Assembly: GCF_022664435.1 (NCBI RefSeq)
Contig: NZ_JAKREU010000007.1
Span: 1-64,000, forward strand
DNA: 64,000 nucleotides
Direction of reading: 5' to 3'
DNA from: Sphingomonas panni
GTDB lineage: Bacteria; Pseudomonadota; Alphaproteobacteria; Sphingomonadales; Sphingomonadaceae
Below, piece after piece: positions 1 through 8,907 of the stretch (position 1 is the first letter of the stretch; each line of letters opens with the position of its first letter). A program made the position numbers and the translations under genes. Below the pieces are notes generated by a model that was given only the letters and a program-made list of their open reading frames with translations, was not told the origin of the DNA and ran no database searches.

Positions 1-531
1 ATGCTTCGCCCATTCGTTCGCCAGCAGCTTGGTCAGCCCGCCGATCCCCGACTTGGACGCGGTATAGCTCGGCACGCGCACCCCGCCCTGAAAGGTCAGC
101 ATCGAGGCGATGTTGATGATCCGGCCCTGCCCTTGCGCGATCATGTGGCGGCCGGCGGCCTGCGACAGGAAGAACACCGATTTGAGGTTGGTGTCGACCA
201 CCGCGTCCCAGTCCTCCTCGGTAAAGTCGACCGCATCGGCGCGGCGGATGATGCCGGCATTGTTGACCAGAATGTCGAGCCGGCCGAGCGCCTCCAGCGT
301 CTCGGCCACCACCCGTTCCACCGGCTCGATGGTCGACAGGTCGGCGGACACGATCGCCGCCCGCCGGCCGAGCGCGCGGACCTGCTGCGCCGTGTCGGTC
401 GCCGGCGTCCGCCCGACCAGCGCGACATCCGCCCCGGCCGCCGCCAGCGCGACCGCGATTGCCTGCCCGATGCCGGTATTGGCCCCGGTAACGGCCGCCA
501 CCCGGCCGGATAGATCGAAGGGGCTGGCCAT
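1..531 (-). CDS. kduD: 2-dehydro-3-deoxy-D-gluconate 5-dehydrogenase (KduD), 3' end beyond window
   Basis: This is a short-chain dehydrogenase of the KduD type. The family reduces 2,5-diketo-3-deoxygluconate to 2-keto-3-deoxygluconate (KDG) in the cytoplasm, the step after KduI in unsaturated-uronate catabolism. The ATG at 531-529 opens 177 visible residues and the frame is still open at the window edge, so the gene is cut. The Rossmann glycine motif TGANTGIG is at residues 15-22, NNAG at 90-93, and the catalytic YTASK at 156-160. The text around IIRRADAVDF and the LTFQGG segment are typical of KduD rather than a generic SDR. It directly follows kduI and is the last visible gene of the six-gene operon that starts at rhmD. 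Confidence 0.9.
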   Translation of the reverse strand, partial: MASPFDLSGRVAAVTGANTGIGQAIAVALAAAGADVALVGRTPATDTAQQVRALGRRAAIVSADLSTIEPVERVVAETLEALGRLDILVNNAGIIRRADAVDFTEEDWDAVVDTNLKSVFFLSQAAGRHMIAQGQGRIINIASMLTFQGGVRVPSYTASKSGIGGLTKLLANEWAKH

Positions 532-536
532 CGCGC

Positions 537-1382
537 TTACGCCAGCTGGCAGATGTCGAGGACCTGCATGTCGGTATAGTCCTGGTTCTCGCCCGCCATC
601 GCCCAGATAAAGGCATAGGCGCGCGTGCCCGATCCCATATGCACCGACCAGGGCGGCGAGATCACCGCTTCCTCGTTGCCGATGACGATGTGGCGCATCG
701 CTTCGCCCTCGCCCATGTAGTGGAACACCTTGTCGTTGTCGGTCGGCAGTTCGAAGTAGAAATAGATTTCGCTGCGGCGTTCGTGGATGTGCGGCGGCAT
801 GGTGTTCCACACGCTGCCGGGCTTTAGCACCGTCAGCCCCATCACCAGCTGCGCGCTGTCGCACACGCCGGGGATGACCAGCTGGTAGATGGTCCGCTCG
901 TTCGATTCCTCCAGGCTGCCACGCTCCAGCGCGTTGGCGTCGGCGATGCCGAGCTTGCGGGTCTGGAAGCCCTTATGCGCCGGGCAGGACGCGATGTAGA
1001 AGCGTGCGCCCTTGCCGGCGAACGCCACGTCCGCCGCACCCATGGTGACGTAGACACAGTCCTTGTTGCCAAGCGTGAACGTCTCGCCATCGACGGTCAC
1101 CGTGCCCTCGGCCGAGCCGACATTGACCACCGCCATCTCGCGACGTTCGAGGAACGGATGGCCCTCCGCCGACTTCGGTTCGGTCTGCGCGGGCAGCTTC
1201 ACCGGCGCCTCACCCACCGCCACCCCGCCGATCACGAACCGGTCGGCATGGGTGTAGTTCAGCACGCACTCGCCCTCGCGGAACAGCCCCTCGATCAGAT
1301 ACCGGTCGCGCAGCTCCTCGTTCGACACGCATTCCATCATGTCCGGATGCGTCGCGTAATAGGTCCGGTCGTACATGGTCAT
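537..1382 (-). CDS. kduI: 5-keto-4-deoxyuronate isomerase (KduI)
   Basis: A cytoplasmic cupin-fold isomerase that converts 5-keto-4-deoxyuronate, released from unsaturated galacturonate, into 2,5-diketo-3-deoxygluconate. It is 281 residues long, close to the usual ~278. Metal ligands expected for the family are visible as H198, H200 and E205 in [10 protein letters not shown] and H248 in [21 protein letters not shown] and HTHER-like segments match the family. I chose the ATG at 1382 because it overlaps the upstream stop codon (ATGA); a second ATG two codons later (1376) is an equally possible start. An open frame continues upstream to 1874 but overlaps the lactonase gene and has no family similarity. 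Confidence 0.93.
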   Translation of the reverse strand: MTMYDRTYYATHPDMMECVSNEELRDRYLIEGLFREGECVLNYTHADRFVIGGVAVGEAPVKLPAQTEPKSAEGHPFLERREMAVVNVGSAEGTVTVDGETFTLGNKDCVYVTMGAADVAFAGKGARFYIASCPAHKGFQTRKLGIADANALERGSLEESNERTIYQLVIPGVCDSAQLVMGLTVLKPGSVWNTMPPHIHERRSEIYFYFELPTDNDKVFHYMGEGEAMRHIVIGNEEAVISPPWSVHMGSGTRAYAFIWAMAGENQDYTDMQVLDICQLA

Positions 1383-2299
1383 GGTTCCTCGATGGACGGC
1401 AGGACAAGGCCCAGCCGGTAGATGCGATTGGCGTTGGCGGCGAAGAGCGCCAGGCGATCCTTTTCGCCAAGATCGGCGACGGCGGCGTGACAGGCCGTCA
1501 TCTGCGCGTCGATATGGCCGAACAGGCGGTCGGTCGGCAGGTCGCTGGCGAACATCGCGCGCCTTGTGCCGAACAGGTCGATGACGGTGCGCACCGTGTC
1601 GCGCACGAAATCCGGCGTCCAGTCGCGCCGGGCGAAGCCGAAGCCCGAGAGCTTGACCGACACCTGCGGGAGCGCGGCAAGCGCCGCCAGCCCGCGCCGC
1701 CATTCGGCCATGCCGTCGGGATCGCCCGGCACCGCCATGCCGGCATGGTTGATGATCACCGGAATGTCGGGGTGCCGCGCGAACAATTCGGCCAGCGCCG
1801 GCATCTGCGCCGGATAGCATTGCAGGTCGAACGACAGGTCGTGCTTGGCCAGCAGGCCGCACCCCCGCCGCCACGCTTCGTCCTGCGTCACGTCGCGCGG
1901 GGTATAGCTGCGCTGCGGATCGGGGTGCCAGTTGACGATATGGCGGATGCCCCGGACGCGCGGGTGCCGGGCATGGGCGGCCAGCGTCGTATCAAGATCG
2001 GGATCGTCGAGCGCGGCGAAGGCCACGATAGCACTAGGCAGCCCATCCGCCTCGGCCAGCCCCTCCAGCCATTCGGTTTCCGCCAGCGCATCGCCGGGAT
2101 GGGCACCGGCATCGATATGTACCGCACCGACGACATTCCAGCGCGCCATCTCCGCCCGATAGTCGGCGGGAAGATAGGTGTGCGCAATCGCCTCGACCGA
2201 ACCGTTCGGTCCGTCATCGGTGTGCGGCGGGGTCAGCCACGGATAGCGCAGCCGCCCCAGGTCCCACAGATGGATATGCGCGTCGACGAACGGAACCAT
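1379..2299 (-). CDS. Amidohydrolase-family sugar lactonase, probably L-rhamnono-lactonase
   Basis: A 306-residue TIM-barrel metal hydrolase of the COG3618 / Amidohydro_2 type. The HIH metal motif is at residues 8-10 (DAHIHLWDL), followed by the RYPWL segment usual in this group. Other conserved parts are NHAGM and ASDLPTDR near the C-terminus. Members of this family hydrolyse L-rhamnono-, L-fucono- and uronate lactones. Because the same operon encodes L-rhamnonate dehydratase, and a rhamnose dehydrogenase is divergent from it, hydrolysis of L-rhamnono-1,4-lactone to L-rhamnonate is the most likely role; this is inferred from context. Start and stop both overlap their neighbours by ATGA, indicating translational coupling. 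Confidence 0.82.
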   Translation of the reverse strand: MVPFVDAHIHLWDLGRLRYPWLTPPHTDDGPNGSVEAIAHTYLPADYRAEMARWNVVGAVHIDAGAHPGDALAETEWLEGLAEADGLPSAIVAFAALDDPDLDTTLAAHARHPRVRGIRHIVNWHPDPQRSYTPRDVTQDEAWRRGCGLLAKHDLSFDLQCYPAQMPALAELFARHPDIPVIINHAGMAVPGDPDGMAEWRRGLAALAALPQVSVKLSGFGFARRDWTPDFVRDTVRTVIDLFGTRRAMFASDLPTDRLFGHIDAQMTACHAAVADLGEKDRLALFAANANRIYRLGLVLPSIEEP

Positions 2300-3048
2300 C
2301 AGAACGTCGTCCGTCCCCCGGACGTATCGAAGGTGGAGGCGGTGGTGAAGCTGCACTCCTCCGACGCCATGAAGCACACCATCGCCGCCGTCTCATGGAC
2401 TTCGCCGAGCCGTCCCATCGGAATCTTGCTGCGCATGTAATCGACCTGGCTCTGCGGCAGTTGCGCGAGGATCGGGCTTTCGAAGGTCGCCGGCGTGATC
2501 GCATTGGCGATGACGCCCTTGCCCGCCAGTTCCTTGCCGAGGCTTTTGGTGAAGCCGATCACCCCCGCCTTGGTCGCCGAATAGGCCGAGGCGTTGGGAT
2601 TGCCCTCCTTACCCGCGACCGAGGCGACGTTGACGATCCTGCCATAGCCGTTCGCCAACAAATGCGGGACAACCGAGCGGCAGCAGTAGAAGACGCCGTT
2701 CAGGTTGATCTCGACGACCCGCTGCCAGCTGTCGAGCGGATAGTCCTGCACGCTCGCCGTCGCGCCGGTGATGCCCGCCGAACAGATCAGGATATCGACC
2801 TTGCCCAGCGCCGCGAGGCTGGCGGCGGTGGCGCGCTCGACCGCCGCCTGATCGGCGATGTCGAACGCTTCCCAATGGCTGGCGCCGACCTGGCTCGCCG
2901 TCGTCGCCAGCTTGTCGCCATCGACGTCCCACAGCGCGACGGTGCCGCCTTCGGCCACGATCCGCTGTGCGACTTCGCAGCCCAGCCCCGACGCGCCGCC
3001 GGTCACGATCGCGGCGCGCCCGGCAAACCGCCCCGCATAGATGCTCAT
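2299..3048 (-). CDS. SDR dehydrogenase, probably 2-keto-3-deoxy-L-rhamnonate 4-dehydrogenase
   Basis: A 249-residue classical short-chain dehydrogenase: TGGASGLG at 16-23, S143 and the YSATK motif with Y156 and K160. It lies between a FAH-family hydrolase and a lactonase in the rhmD operon. In the non-phosphorylated diketo-hydrolase route for L-rhamnose (described in Sphingomonas), an SDR oxidises 2-keto-3-deoxy-L-rhamnonate to the 2,4-diketo acid that the FAH enzyme then cleaves. That role fits the operon exactly, but an SDR sequence alone does not fix the substrate. ATGA overlaps join it to both neighbours. Confidence 0.8.
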   Translation of the reverse strand: MSIYAGRFAGRAAIVTGGASGLGCEVAQRIVAEGGTVALWDVDGDKLATTASQVGASHWEAFDIADQAAVERATAASLAALGKVDILICSAGITGATASVQDYPLDSWQRVVEINLNGVFYCCRSVVPHLLANGYGRIVNVASVAGKEGNPNASAYSATKAGVIGFTKSLGKELAGKGVIANAITPATFESPILAQLPQSQVDYMRSKIPMGRLGEVHETAAMVCFMASEECSFTTASTFDTSGGRTTF

Positions 3049-3902
3049 GCGGGCGCTCCGGTGCGGGGGTGACGCCATGCTACGACCGACTGTTGCTGGG
3101 TACCGAGCTTTTCGATCGCCAGCGTCATGGTGTCGCCCGCCTTCAGATAGATCGCGTCGGGCTTCTTGCCCTCCCCGACGCCCGGCGGCGTGCCGGTGAT
3201 GAGCAGGTCGCCCGGCTCCAGCGTGATATATTCGCTGACATAGGCGATCAGTTCGTCGACCGGGAAGATCATCGTCCGCGTATTGCCGGTCTGCATCCGC
3301 TGCCCGTTGACGTCGAGCGACATGGCGAGGTCCTGCGGATCGCCCACTTCGTCGGGTGTCACGAGCCATGGGCCGGTCGGACAGAAGGTGTCGTGCCCCT
3401 TGCCCTTCGACCACTGCGTACCGCGCTGCTTCTGGTTGAAGCGTTCGGACACGTCGTTGACCAGCACATAGCCCGCGACATGGTCCAGCGCATCGGCCCG
3501 GTCGACATAGCGGCAGGTCTTGCCGATCACCACGCCCAGTTCGACCTCCCAGTCGCCATGCGTCGCCCCCTTGGGCAGCATGACGTCGTCGTTCGGCCCG
3601 GACAGGCTCGACAGCGCCTTCATGAACATCATCGGTTCTGTCGGAATGGGCAGGTTCGATTCAATCGCATGATCGCGATAGTTGAGCCCGATGGCGACGA
3701 TCTTGCCGATCCCGGCGATCGGCACGCCATAGCGCGGCGTGCCTTCGACCAGCGGCAAGGCCGCGGCGTCGACCGCCAGAGCCTGGGGCAGATTGTCGAT
3801 CGTCAGGTCAGCGACGACGCCGGACAGGTCGCGGATCGCGCCATCGGCATCGATGATACCGGGCTTCTCGGCGCCGCGCGCGCCGTAACGACAGAGCTTC
3901 AT
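3045..3902 (-). CDS. FAH-family hydrolase, probably 2,4-diketo-3-deoxy-L-rhamnonate hydrolase
   Basis: A 285-residue member of the fumarylacetoacetate hydrolase superfamily. Family signatures are NYRDHA (74-79), the metal-binding E119 and E121 in GDWEVELG, D150 in LVNDVSER, and ITGTPPGVG near the C-terminus. The predicted reaction in this setting is hydrolysis of L-2,4-diketo-3-deoxyrhamnonate to pyruvate and L-lactate in the cytoplasm. Annotations such as ureidoglycolate lyase are often transferred to this family, but the neighbours argue for the rhamnose pathway. It starts 12 nt after the rhmD stop, with AAGGA about 9 nt upstream of the ATG. Confidence 0.85.
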   Translation of the reverse strand: MKLCRYGARGAEKPGIIDADGAIRDLSGVVADLTIDNLPQALAVDAAALPLVEGTPRYGVPIAGIGKIVAIGLNYRDHAIESNLPIPTEPMMFMKALSSLSGPNDDVMLPKGATHGDWEVELGVVIGKTCRYVDRADALDHVAGYVLVNDVSERFNQKQRGTQWSKGKGHDTFCPTGPWLVTPDEVGDPQDLAMSLDVNGQRMQTGNTRTMIFPVDELIAYVSEYITLEPGDLLITGTPPGVGEGKKPDAIYLKAGDTMTLAIEKLGTQQQSVVAWRHPRTGAPA

Positions 3903-3914
3903 CGGGAATAATCC

Positions 3915-5102
3915 TTAGTGCGTATAGGGGCGATGCAGCGGCACGTCGGCGTTCAGCTCGACACCGAAGCCGGGCTTGTCGAGCGCGCTGGCGCGGATGC
4001 GGCCGTTCTGCGGCACCGGCTCGCCCAGCAATTGCGGCGCGAACATCGGCACCACCTCGGTCGGTCCGGGGTGCATCATCAGGAATTCGGCGAAGGGCGA
4101 ATTGTGCCGGGTGATGACGAAGTGATAGCTGTAGACCGACGATCCGTGCGGGATCATCATCACGCCGCGACTGTCGGCGTAATTGGCGATCTTGATGAGT
4201 TCGGTCACGCCGCCGCACCAGCCGACATCGGGCTGGATGATGTCGCAGCAGCCCATGTCGATCAGCATCCGGAAGCCCCAGCGGGTCGCCTCATGCTCGC
4301 CCGTGGTGACGAGCAGGCCCGGCGGTGCCTTCCTGCGCAGTTCGGCATAGGCCCAATAGTCGTCGGGCGACAGCGCCTCCTCGATCCACTTCAGCCCGCA
4401 TTCGTCCCATGCGCGATGCGCAAGGCGGGTGGCATAGTCGAGGTCGAGCGACATCCAGCAGTCGTACATCAGCCAGAAATCGTCGCCGCACTTGGACCGC
4501 ATGTCGGCGAGCAGCGCGATATTCCTCTCCATCCCCTCCAGCCCTTCGGCCGGACCGTGATGGAGCGGCAGCTTGCCGCCGATGAACCCCAGTTCCTTGG
4601 CCACATCAGGCCGTGCGCCGGTCGCATAGAATTGCAGTTCGTCGCGAACCGCGCCGCCCAGCATGTGATAGACCGGTTCGCCGCGCAGCTTGCCGAGCAG
4701 GTCCCACAGCGCCAGGTCGACGCCGGAAATGGCGTTCACCACCAGCCCCTTGCGGCCATAATATTGGGTCGAGAAATACATCTGGTCCCAGATCTTCTCG
4801 ACCTCGTGCGGGCTGCGGCCTTCGAGGAAGCGGGCGAGATGCTTCTCGACGATATAGGCGGCGGGTTCGCCTCCGGTCGTCACCGCGAAGCCGATCGTGC
4901 CGTCTTCCGCCTCGATCTCGACGACCAATGTGCCCAGCACGTTGATGCCGAAGCTCTGCCGTGACTGGCGATATTCGGGATAGCGCGCCATCGGCGTGGC
5001 GATGTGATCGTCGATCCAGTGGCCCGCGCCCTGATCGTGATAATCGGCTCCTGCCCCCCGCGCGACGAAGGCGCGGACATGCTTGATCTTCGACAATGCC
5101 AC
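3915..5102 (-). CDS. rhmD: L-rhamnonate dehydratase
   Basis: An enolase-superfamily enzyme of 395 residues that dehydrates L-rhamnonate to 2-keto-3-deoxy-L-rhamnonate. From my knowledge of the E. coli RhmD sequence it matches over its full length: [20 protein letters not shown] near the N-terminus, [27 protein letters not shown], and PHGSSVYS near the C-terminus. Likely metal ligands are D214, E241 or E242, and E269 (in GEH); the catalytic H is H319. The start is GTG at 5102, with AGAGGGG 6 nt upstream. First gene of the rhmD-FAH-SDR-lactonase-kduI-kduD operon. Its promoter region is shared with the divergent rhamnose dehydrogenase and contains a candidate IclR operator. Confidence 0.94.
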   Translation of the reverse strand: MALSKIKHVRAFVARGAGADYHDQGAGHWIDDHIATPMARYPEYRQSRQSFGINVLGTLVVEIEAEDGTIGFAVTTGGEPAAYIVEKHLARFLEGRSPHEVEKIWDQMYFSTQYYGRKGLVVNAISGVDLALWDLLGKLRGEPVYHMLGGAVRDELQFYATGARPDVAKELGFIGGKLPLHHGPAEGLEGMERNIALLADMRSKCGDDFWLMYDCWMSLDLDYATRLAHRAWDECGLKWIEEALSPDDYWAYAELRRKAPPGLLVTTGEHEATRWGFRMLIDMGCCDIIQPDVGWCGGVTELIKIANYADSRGVMMIPHGSSVYSYHFVITRHNSPFAEFLMMHPGPTEVVPMFAPQLLGEPVPQNGRIRASALDKPGFGVELNADVPLHRPYTH

Positions 5103-5128
5103 GGCAAGCCCCTCTGCCCGGTTTACTT

Positions 5129-5143
5129 TCTCACTTTATGGAA
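5129..5143. promoter_or_regulatory. Candidate IclR-type operator, site 1
   Basis: TCTCACTTTATGGAA lies in the divergent promoter region of rhmD and the rhamnose dehydrogenase gene. It fits the shared pattern TNNCAYWWTRTGGNA seen at four other intergenic places in this locus. The left half is weaker (TCA where two other sites have CCA). Confidence 0.5.
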
Positions 5144-5239
5144 TAGTATGTTATTTGTTGAGACTCCGAAGGTCAATCGGTTGTTTTGCGAGAACCGATG
5201 ACCGAAGGAGCGGACACGGACAGGATGAGGAGCAAGGCC

Positions 5240-6004
5240 GTGAAGCTGCTGGAAGGAAAAACCGTCGTCGTCACCGGCGCTTCGACGGGCATCGGTCGCG
5301 CGATCGCCATCGGGGCGGCGGAGCATGGCGCGGATGTCGCGATCAACTATGCCCGCGATTCGGATGGCGCCGCCCAGTGCGTGGCGGGGATCGAGGCGCA
5401 TGGTCGCCGCGCGGTCGCCATCCAGGGCGATGTCGCCGACCCGGCCACCGCCACCGACTTCATCGCCCGCGCGGTCGAGTCCTTCGGCAAGGTCGATGTG
5501 ATGGTATCGAATGCGGGCATCTGCCCGTTCCACAGCTTCCTCGACATGCCCGTCGAGACGTTCGAGCGGACGATGCGGGTCAATTTGCATGGCGGCTATT
5601 ATATGTGCCAGGCGGCGGCACGGCAGATGGTCGAGCAGGGCCATGGCGGGTCGATCATCGCCGTCTCCTCCATCTCCGCGCTGGTCGGCGGCGAGTATCA
5701 GACGCATTATACCCCGACTAAGGCGGGGCTGCATTCGCTGATGCAGTCGGCTGCCATCGCGCTGGGGCGTCACAATATACGCTGCAACTCGCTGCTGCCC
5801 GGCACCATCCTGACCGAGATCAACAAGGACGACCTCGCCGACGAGGGCAAGCGCAAATATATGGAGGGCCGTGTGCCGCTGGGGCGGCTGGGCGTGCCGG
5901 AGGATATGGCGGGGCCCGCCGTGTTCCTCGCCTCCGACATGGCACGCTATGTCACCGGCGCGGCGCTGCTGGTCGATGGCGGCGCGTTCGTGAACCTGCA
6001 ATGA
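5240..6004 (+). CDS. L-rhamnose 1-dehydrogenase (SDR)
   Basis: A 254-residue short-chain dehydrogenase that oxidises L-rhamnose to L-rhamnono-lactone with NAD(P)+. Features I recognise from characterised L-rhamnose 1-dehydrogenases are NAGICPFHSFLDMP, AVSSISALVGG followed by THYTPTKAG (catalytic Y and K), RCNSLLPGTI, and the C-terminus LLVDGGAFVNLQ. The cofactor motif TGASTGIG is close to the N-terminus. I chose GTG at 5240 because GAGGAG lies 7 nt upstream and the protein then begins at the family's usual KLLEGKTVVVTG. ATG at 5225 or 5198 are alternatives. Its stop overlaps the start of the oligogalacturonate lyase gene. Confidence 0.9.
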   Translation: MKLLEGKTVVVTGASTGIGRAIAIGAAEHGADVAINYARDSDGAAQCVAGIEAHGRRAVAIQGDVADPATATDFIARAVESFGKVDVMVSNAGICPFHSFLDMPVETFERTMRVNLHGGYYMCQAAARQMVEQGHGGSIIAVSSISALVGGEYQTHYTPTKAGLHSLMQSAAIALGRHNIRCNSLLPGTILTEINKDDLADEGKRKYMEGRVPLGRLGVPEDMAGPAVFLASDMARYVTGAALLVDGGAFVNLQ

Positions 6005-7317
6005 TGTGGCGCGCTGTCCTGCTGCTGGCGCTGGCCGTTCCGTCGCTTGCCAGTGCGGCGGCCCCGGTGCCGCCGCGCGAGTGGATCGATCCGGATACCG
6101 GCCACCGCATCGTCCGCCTGTCGGACGAGCCGGGCAGCGCCAGCCTCTATTTCAACTATAACGGCTATACGCCGCAGGGCGACAAGCTGCTCATCTCCAC
6201 GCCGAAGGGCATCGCCACGGTCGACCTCAAGACCCGTGCGCTGAAGACAATCGTGCCGATCGCGGGGCCGTTCCGCCTGCTCTTCGCCGGCCACAAGACG
6301 CGGACCGCCTATTACCAGACGCAAGCCGCCGACGGTCAGGGAGCGAAGACCATCTGGGCGGCCGATATCGACAGCGGCAAGGTCCGCAAGGTCGCCGCCA
6401 TCGACCATGGCGACATCCAGACGATCAATGCCGACGAGACGCTCTTGGGCGGTGTCGAAACCGACCCGAACGCTTCGTCCGAAACCCTCGCGCTCTTCGC
6501 CAAGAAGGACGCCCGCTACGACCAAGCCGATTACCGGGCGACCGGGCCGGACGGCAAGCCGCTAAGCTATGCCGAGGCGAAGGAAGTGCGGATGAACGAG
6601 CGGCTGGAGGCACGGGTGCCGATGGCGATGTTCGTCATCGATACGCGCACCGGGCAGAAGCGCATCGTCCACCGCGCGACCGACTGGCTGAACCATCTGC
6701 AATTTTCGCCGACCGATCCGGGCCTGTTGATGTTCTGTCACGAGGGGCCATGGCACAAGGTCGACCGGCTCTGGCTGATGCGGGTCGACCGGCCGAACGA
6801 TACCCCGCGCAAGATCCACACCCGCACCATGAACATGGAGATTGCCGGGCATGAATGGTTTTCCCATGACGGGCGGACCATCTGGTACGATCTGCAGACC
6901 CCGCGCGGCGAGGATTTCTGGGTCGCGGGCTATGACGTCGCGACCGGCAAGCGCACGCAATACCACCTCAACCGCAATGAATGGTCGGTGCATTTCCACA
7001 GCTCGCCCGACGGCAAGCTGTTCTCGGGCGATGGCGGCGACCGCGAGATGGTCGCCCATGCGCCCGACGGCAAATGGCTCTATCTGTTCCGCCCGCGCGC
7101 CATTCCCGATGTCGCGGGCATTCGTGCGCCCGATGCCGATACGCTCATCCAGCCCGGTGTGTTCGAGGCGGAAAAGCTCGTCAATATGCAGCGCCAGGAT
7201 TACCGGCTGGAACCCAACGCGAACTTCACGCCGGACGGCAAATGGCTGGTCTTTCGTGCCAACATGCAGGGCGGGCAACAGGTCTATGCCGTCGAGATCG
7301 CGAAGGCCCGGCCCTGA
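6001..7317 (+). CDS. Oligogalacturonate lyase (PL22), exported form
   Basis: A 438-residue seven-bladed beta-propeller lyase that cleaves short oligogalacturonides, mainly digalacturonate, to unsaturated 5-keto-4-deoxyuronate. Family segments are visible as HLQFSPTDPGLLMFCHEGPW, HEWFSHDGRTIWYDLQ and NEWSVHFHSSPDGKLFSGDG, which hold the His residues expected around the metal and active site. Residues 1-20 (MMWRAVLLLALAVPSLASAA) form a clear signal peptide, so the enzyme should be periplasmic, whereas the E. coli and Dickeya enzymes are cytoplasmic. It is coupled to the rhamnose dehydrogenase gene upstream (ATGA overlap) and followed after 2 nt by the GH28 gene. Confidence 0.9.
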   Translation: MMWRAVLLLALAVPSLASAAAPVPPREWIDPDTGHRIVRLSDEPGSASLYFNYNGYTPQGDKLLISTPKGIATVDLKTRALKTIVPIAGPFRLLFAGHKTRTAYYQTQAADGQGAKTIWAADIDSGKVRKVAAIDHGDIQTINADETLLGGVETDPNASSETLALFAKKDARYDQADYRATGPDGKPLSYAEAKEVRMNERLEARVPMAMFVIDTRTGQKRIVHRATDWLNHLQFSPTDPGLLMFCHEGPWHKVDRLWLMRVDRPNDTPRKIHTRTMNMEIAGHEWFSHDGRTIWYDLQTPRGEDFWVAGYDVATGKRTQYHLNRNEWSVHFHSSPDGKLFSGDGGDREMVAHAPDGKWLYLFRPRAIPDVAGIRAPDADTLIQPGVFEAEKLVNMQRQDYRLEPNANFTPDGKWLVFRANMQGGQQVYAVEIAKARP

Positions 7318-7319
7318 CC

Positions 7320-8804
7320 ATGCGTTTTGCCGCGCCGGTCCATGCCCGGCAATCGGTGGACGTGGTGCAAGCCGGGGCGCGCGGCGACGGACAAACGCTC
7401 GACCACCATGCGATCAACCGCGCCATTGCCCATGTTGCGAGCACCGGCGGCGGGACGGTGGCGCTGCCCGCCGGGCGTTATCTCTGCTTCTCGATCCGAC
7501 TAGCGAGTGGCGTGGCGTTGTGGTTGGCCGAGGGTGCGGTGATCGAGGCCGCCGATCCGGCCCGCCATGGCGGTCGCTATGACGACCCCGAACCGCGCGG
7601 GGAGCAGCTCTATCAGGATTTCGGGCACAGCCATTGGCATAACAGCCTGATCTGGGGTGACGGCCTTCGCGACATCGCCATCGGCGGCCCCGGCCGGATC
7701 GAGGGAACAGGGCTGACCCGCAACGGCCCCGGATCGCGCTGGCGAGCCCAGCTCGGCGAACGGCCGTTGTCGATGCAGGGCATGAGCGCCGCCGCGATCG
7801 CCGCGCTGGAACCCGAATTCGAGGCGATGCGCGGCCACGGCAACAAGGCGGTCGGCCTGCGCGACTGCCACGGCGTCACGATTGAGGGGCTGACGATTGA
7901 TCGCGGCGGCCATATCGCGATGCTGCTAACCGGCTGTACCCGCGTCGCGCTGGACCGGCTGACCATCGACAGCGAACGCGATGGCATCGACCTGGACGGC
8001 GTGCGTCATGCGACCGTGACGCGCTGCCGGGTCAACACGCCCAATGATGACGCCATCGTCATCAAGAGCAGCCTGGCCATGGGCCATCCGATCGATGTCG
8101 AGGATATCGTCATCCGCGACTGCACCGTGTCGGGCTATGACTTGGGCACGATGCTGGACGGTAGCTTCGGCACGACCCAGCGCCTTGCCCCCGACCGGGA
8201 CGGCCCGACCGGCCGGATCAAGATCGGCACGGAGAGCAATGGCGGCTTTCGCGATATCCTGATCGAGGATTGCCGGTTCGAACGCAGCCGAGGGCTGGCG
8301 CTGGAGACGGTCGATGGTGGCAGGGTGGAGAATGTGACGGCGCGACGGCTGACGATGCAGGACGTGACGAGCGCCCCGATCTTTCTGCGGCTGGGCCAAC
8401 GTGGGCGGGGACCGGCTGGCACCGTGGCCGGGACGATGCGCGGCATTACCCTTGCCGATATCACCGCCACCGGCATCGACCATCGCTATCCGATGATCCT
8501 CGCGGGACTGGCCGACCGACCGATCGAAGACGTGGCGGTTACGCGGATCGCCCTCCATTATCGTGGCGGCGGCACGGCGCAGGACGCCGCGCGCGTTCCG
8601 CCCGAACTGCCGCAGGCCTATCCCGAACCCAGCATGTTCGGCACCCTGCCCGCATGGGGCCTGTCGGCACGGCACGTCCGGGGCCTGCAGGTCGATGGGC
8701 TGACGCTGTCGCATGACGGCGCGGACGCGCGGGTGCCTGTGCACATGGACCGGGTAACCGACGTCACCGTCCGCCGCGCACCGTCATGGTTGCCATCACG
8801 TTAG
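7320..8804 (+). CDS. Glycoside hydrolase family 28 (polygalacturonase / rhamnogalacturonan hydrolase type)
   Basis: A right-handed beta-helix hydrolase of 494 residues. GH28 catalytic Asp motifs are present: DGID (221-224) and NDD (242-244, in NTPNDDAIVIKSS), followed by IKIGTES. The family hydrolyses alpha-1,4-GalA links, or GalA-Rha links in rhamnogalacturonan hydrolases; which applies cannot be read from the sequence. With the ATG at 7320 (2 nt after the previous stop) there is no hydrophobic signal peptide, since the pectate-lyase-like fold begins almost at once (VDVVQAGARGDGQTLD). The protein is therefore predicted to be cytoplasmic, unlike most GH28 enzymes. The frame is open further upstream inside the lyase gene, but no signal-like sequence appears there. 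Confidence 0.87.
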   Translation: MRFAAPVHARQSVDVVQAGARGDGQTLDHHAINRAIAHVASTGGGTVALPAGRYLCFSIRLASGVALWLAEGAVIEAADPARHGGRYDDPEPRGEQLYQDFGHSHWHNSLIWGDGLRDIAIGGPGRIEGTGLTRNGPGSRWRAQLGERPLSMQGMSAAAIAALEPEFEAMRGHGNKAVGLRDCHGVTIEGLTIDRGGHIAMLLTGCTRVALDRLTIDSERDGIDLDGVRHATVTRCRVNTPNDDAIVIKSSLAMGHPIDVEDIVIRDCTVSGYDLGTMLDGSFGTTQRLAPDRDGPTGRIKIGTESNGGFRDILIEDCRFERSRGLALETVDGGRVENVTARRLTMQDVTSAPIFLRLGQRGRGPAGTVAGTMRGITLADITATGIDHRYPMILAGLADRPIEDVAVTRIALHYRGGGTAQDAARVPPELPQAYPEPSMFGTLPAWGLSARHVRGLQVDGLTLSHDGADARVPVHMDRVTDVTVRRAPSWLPSR

Positions 8805-8851
8805 GACCCGGCGCTTTCCACTCGACAGCAGGCCGGCGCGCGGGCAGATAC

Positions 8852-8866
8852 TTCCACAATATGGTA
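8852..8866. promoter_or_regulatory. Candidate IclR-type operator, site 2 (upstream of the regulator gene)
   Basis: TTCCACAATATGGTA lies 41 bp upstream of the IclR-type gene start and matches the shared 15-bp pattern well. It suggests autoregulation. Confidence 0.5.
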
Positions 8867-8907
8867 CGTACCGGCAGAGGCTGCGGTGCGACAGGAGAGA
8901 CATTGCG

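Noticed and set aside
1383..1874. N-terminal extension of KduI by about 164 residues
   Set aside because: The extra part overlaps the lactonase gene, is Arg/Ala-rich, and the ATGA junction at 1382 gives the normal KduI length.
3045..5102. Reading the operon as an L-fucose/L-fuconate pathway
   Set aside because: The dehydratase follows RhmD rather than fuconate dehydratase, and rhaM and an L-rhamnose-type dehydrogenase are nearby, so L-rhamnose is the better substrate. Some cross-activity remains possible.
6981..7319. Longer GH28 reading frame starting inside the oligogalacturonate lyase gene
   Set aside because: The added residues show no signal peptide or domain and are a shadow of the lyase frame.
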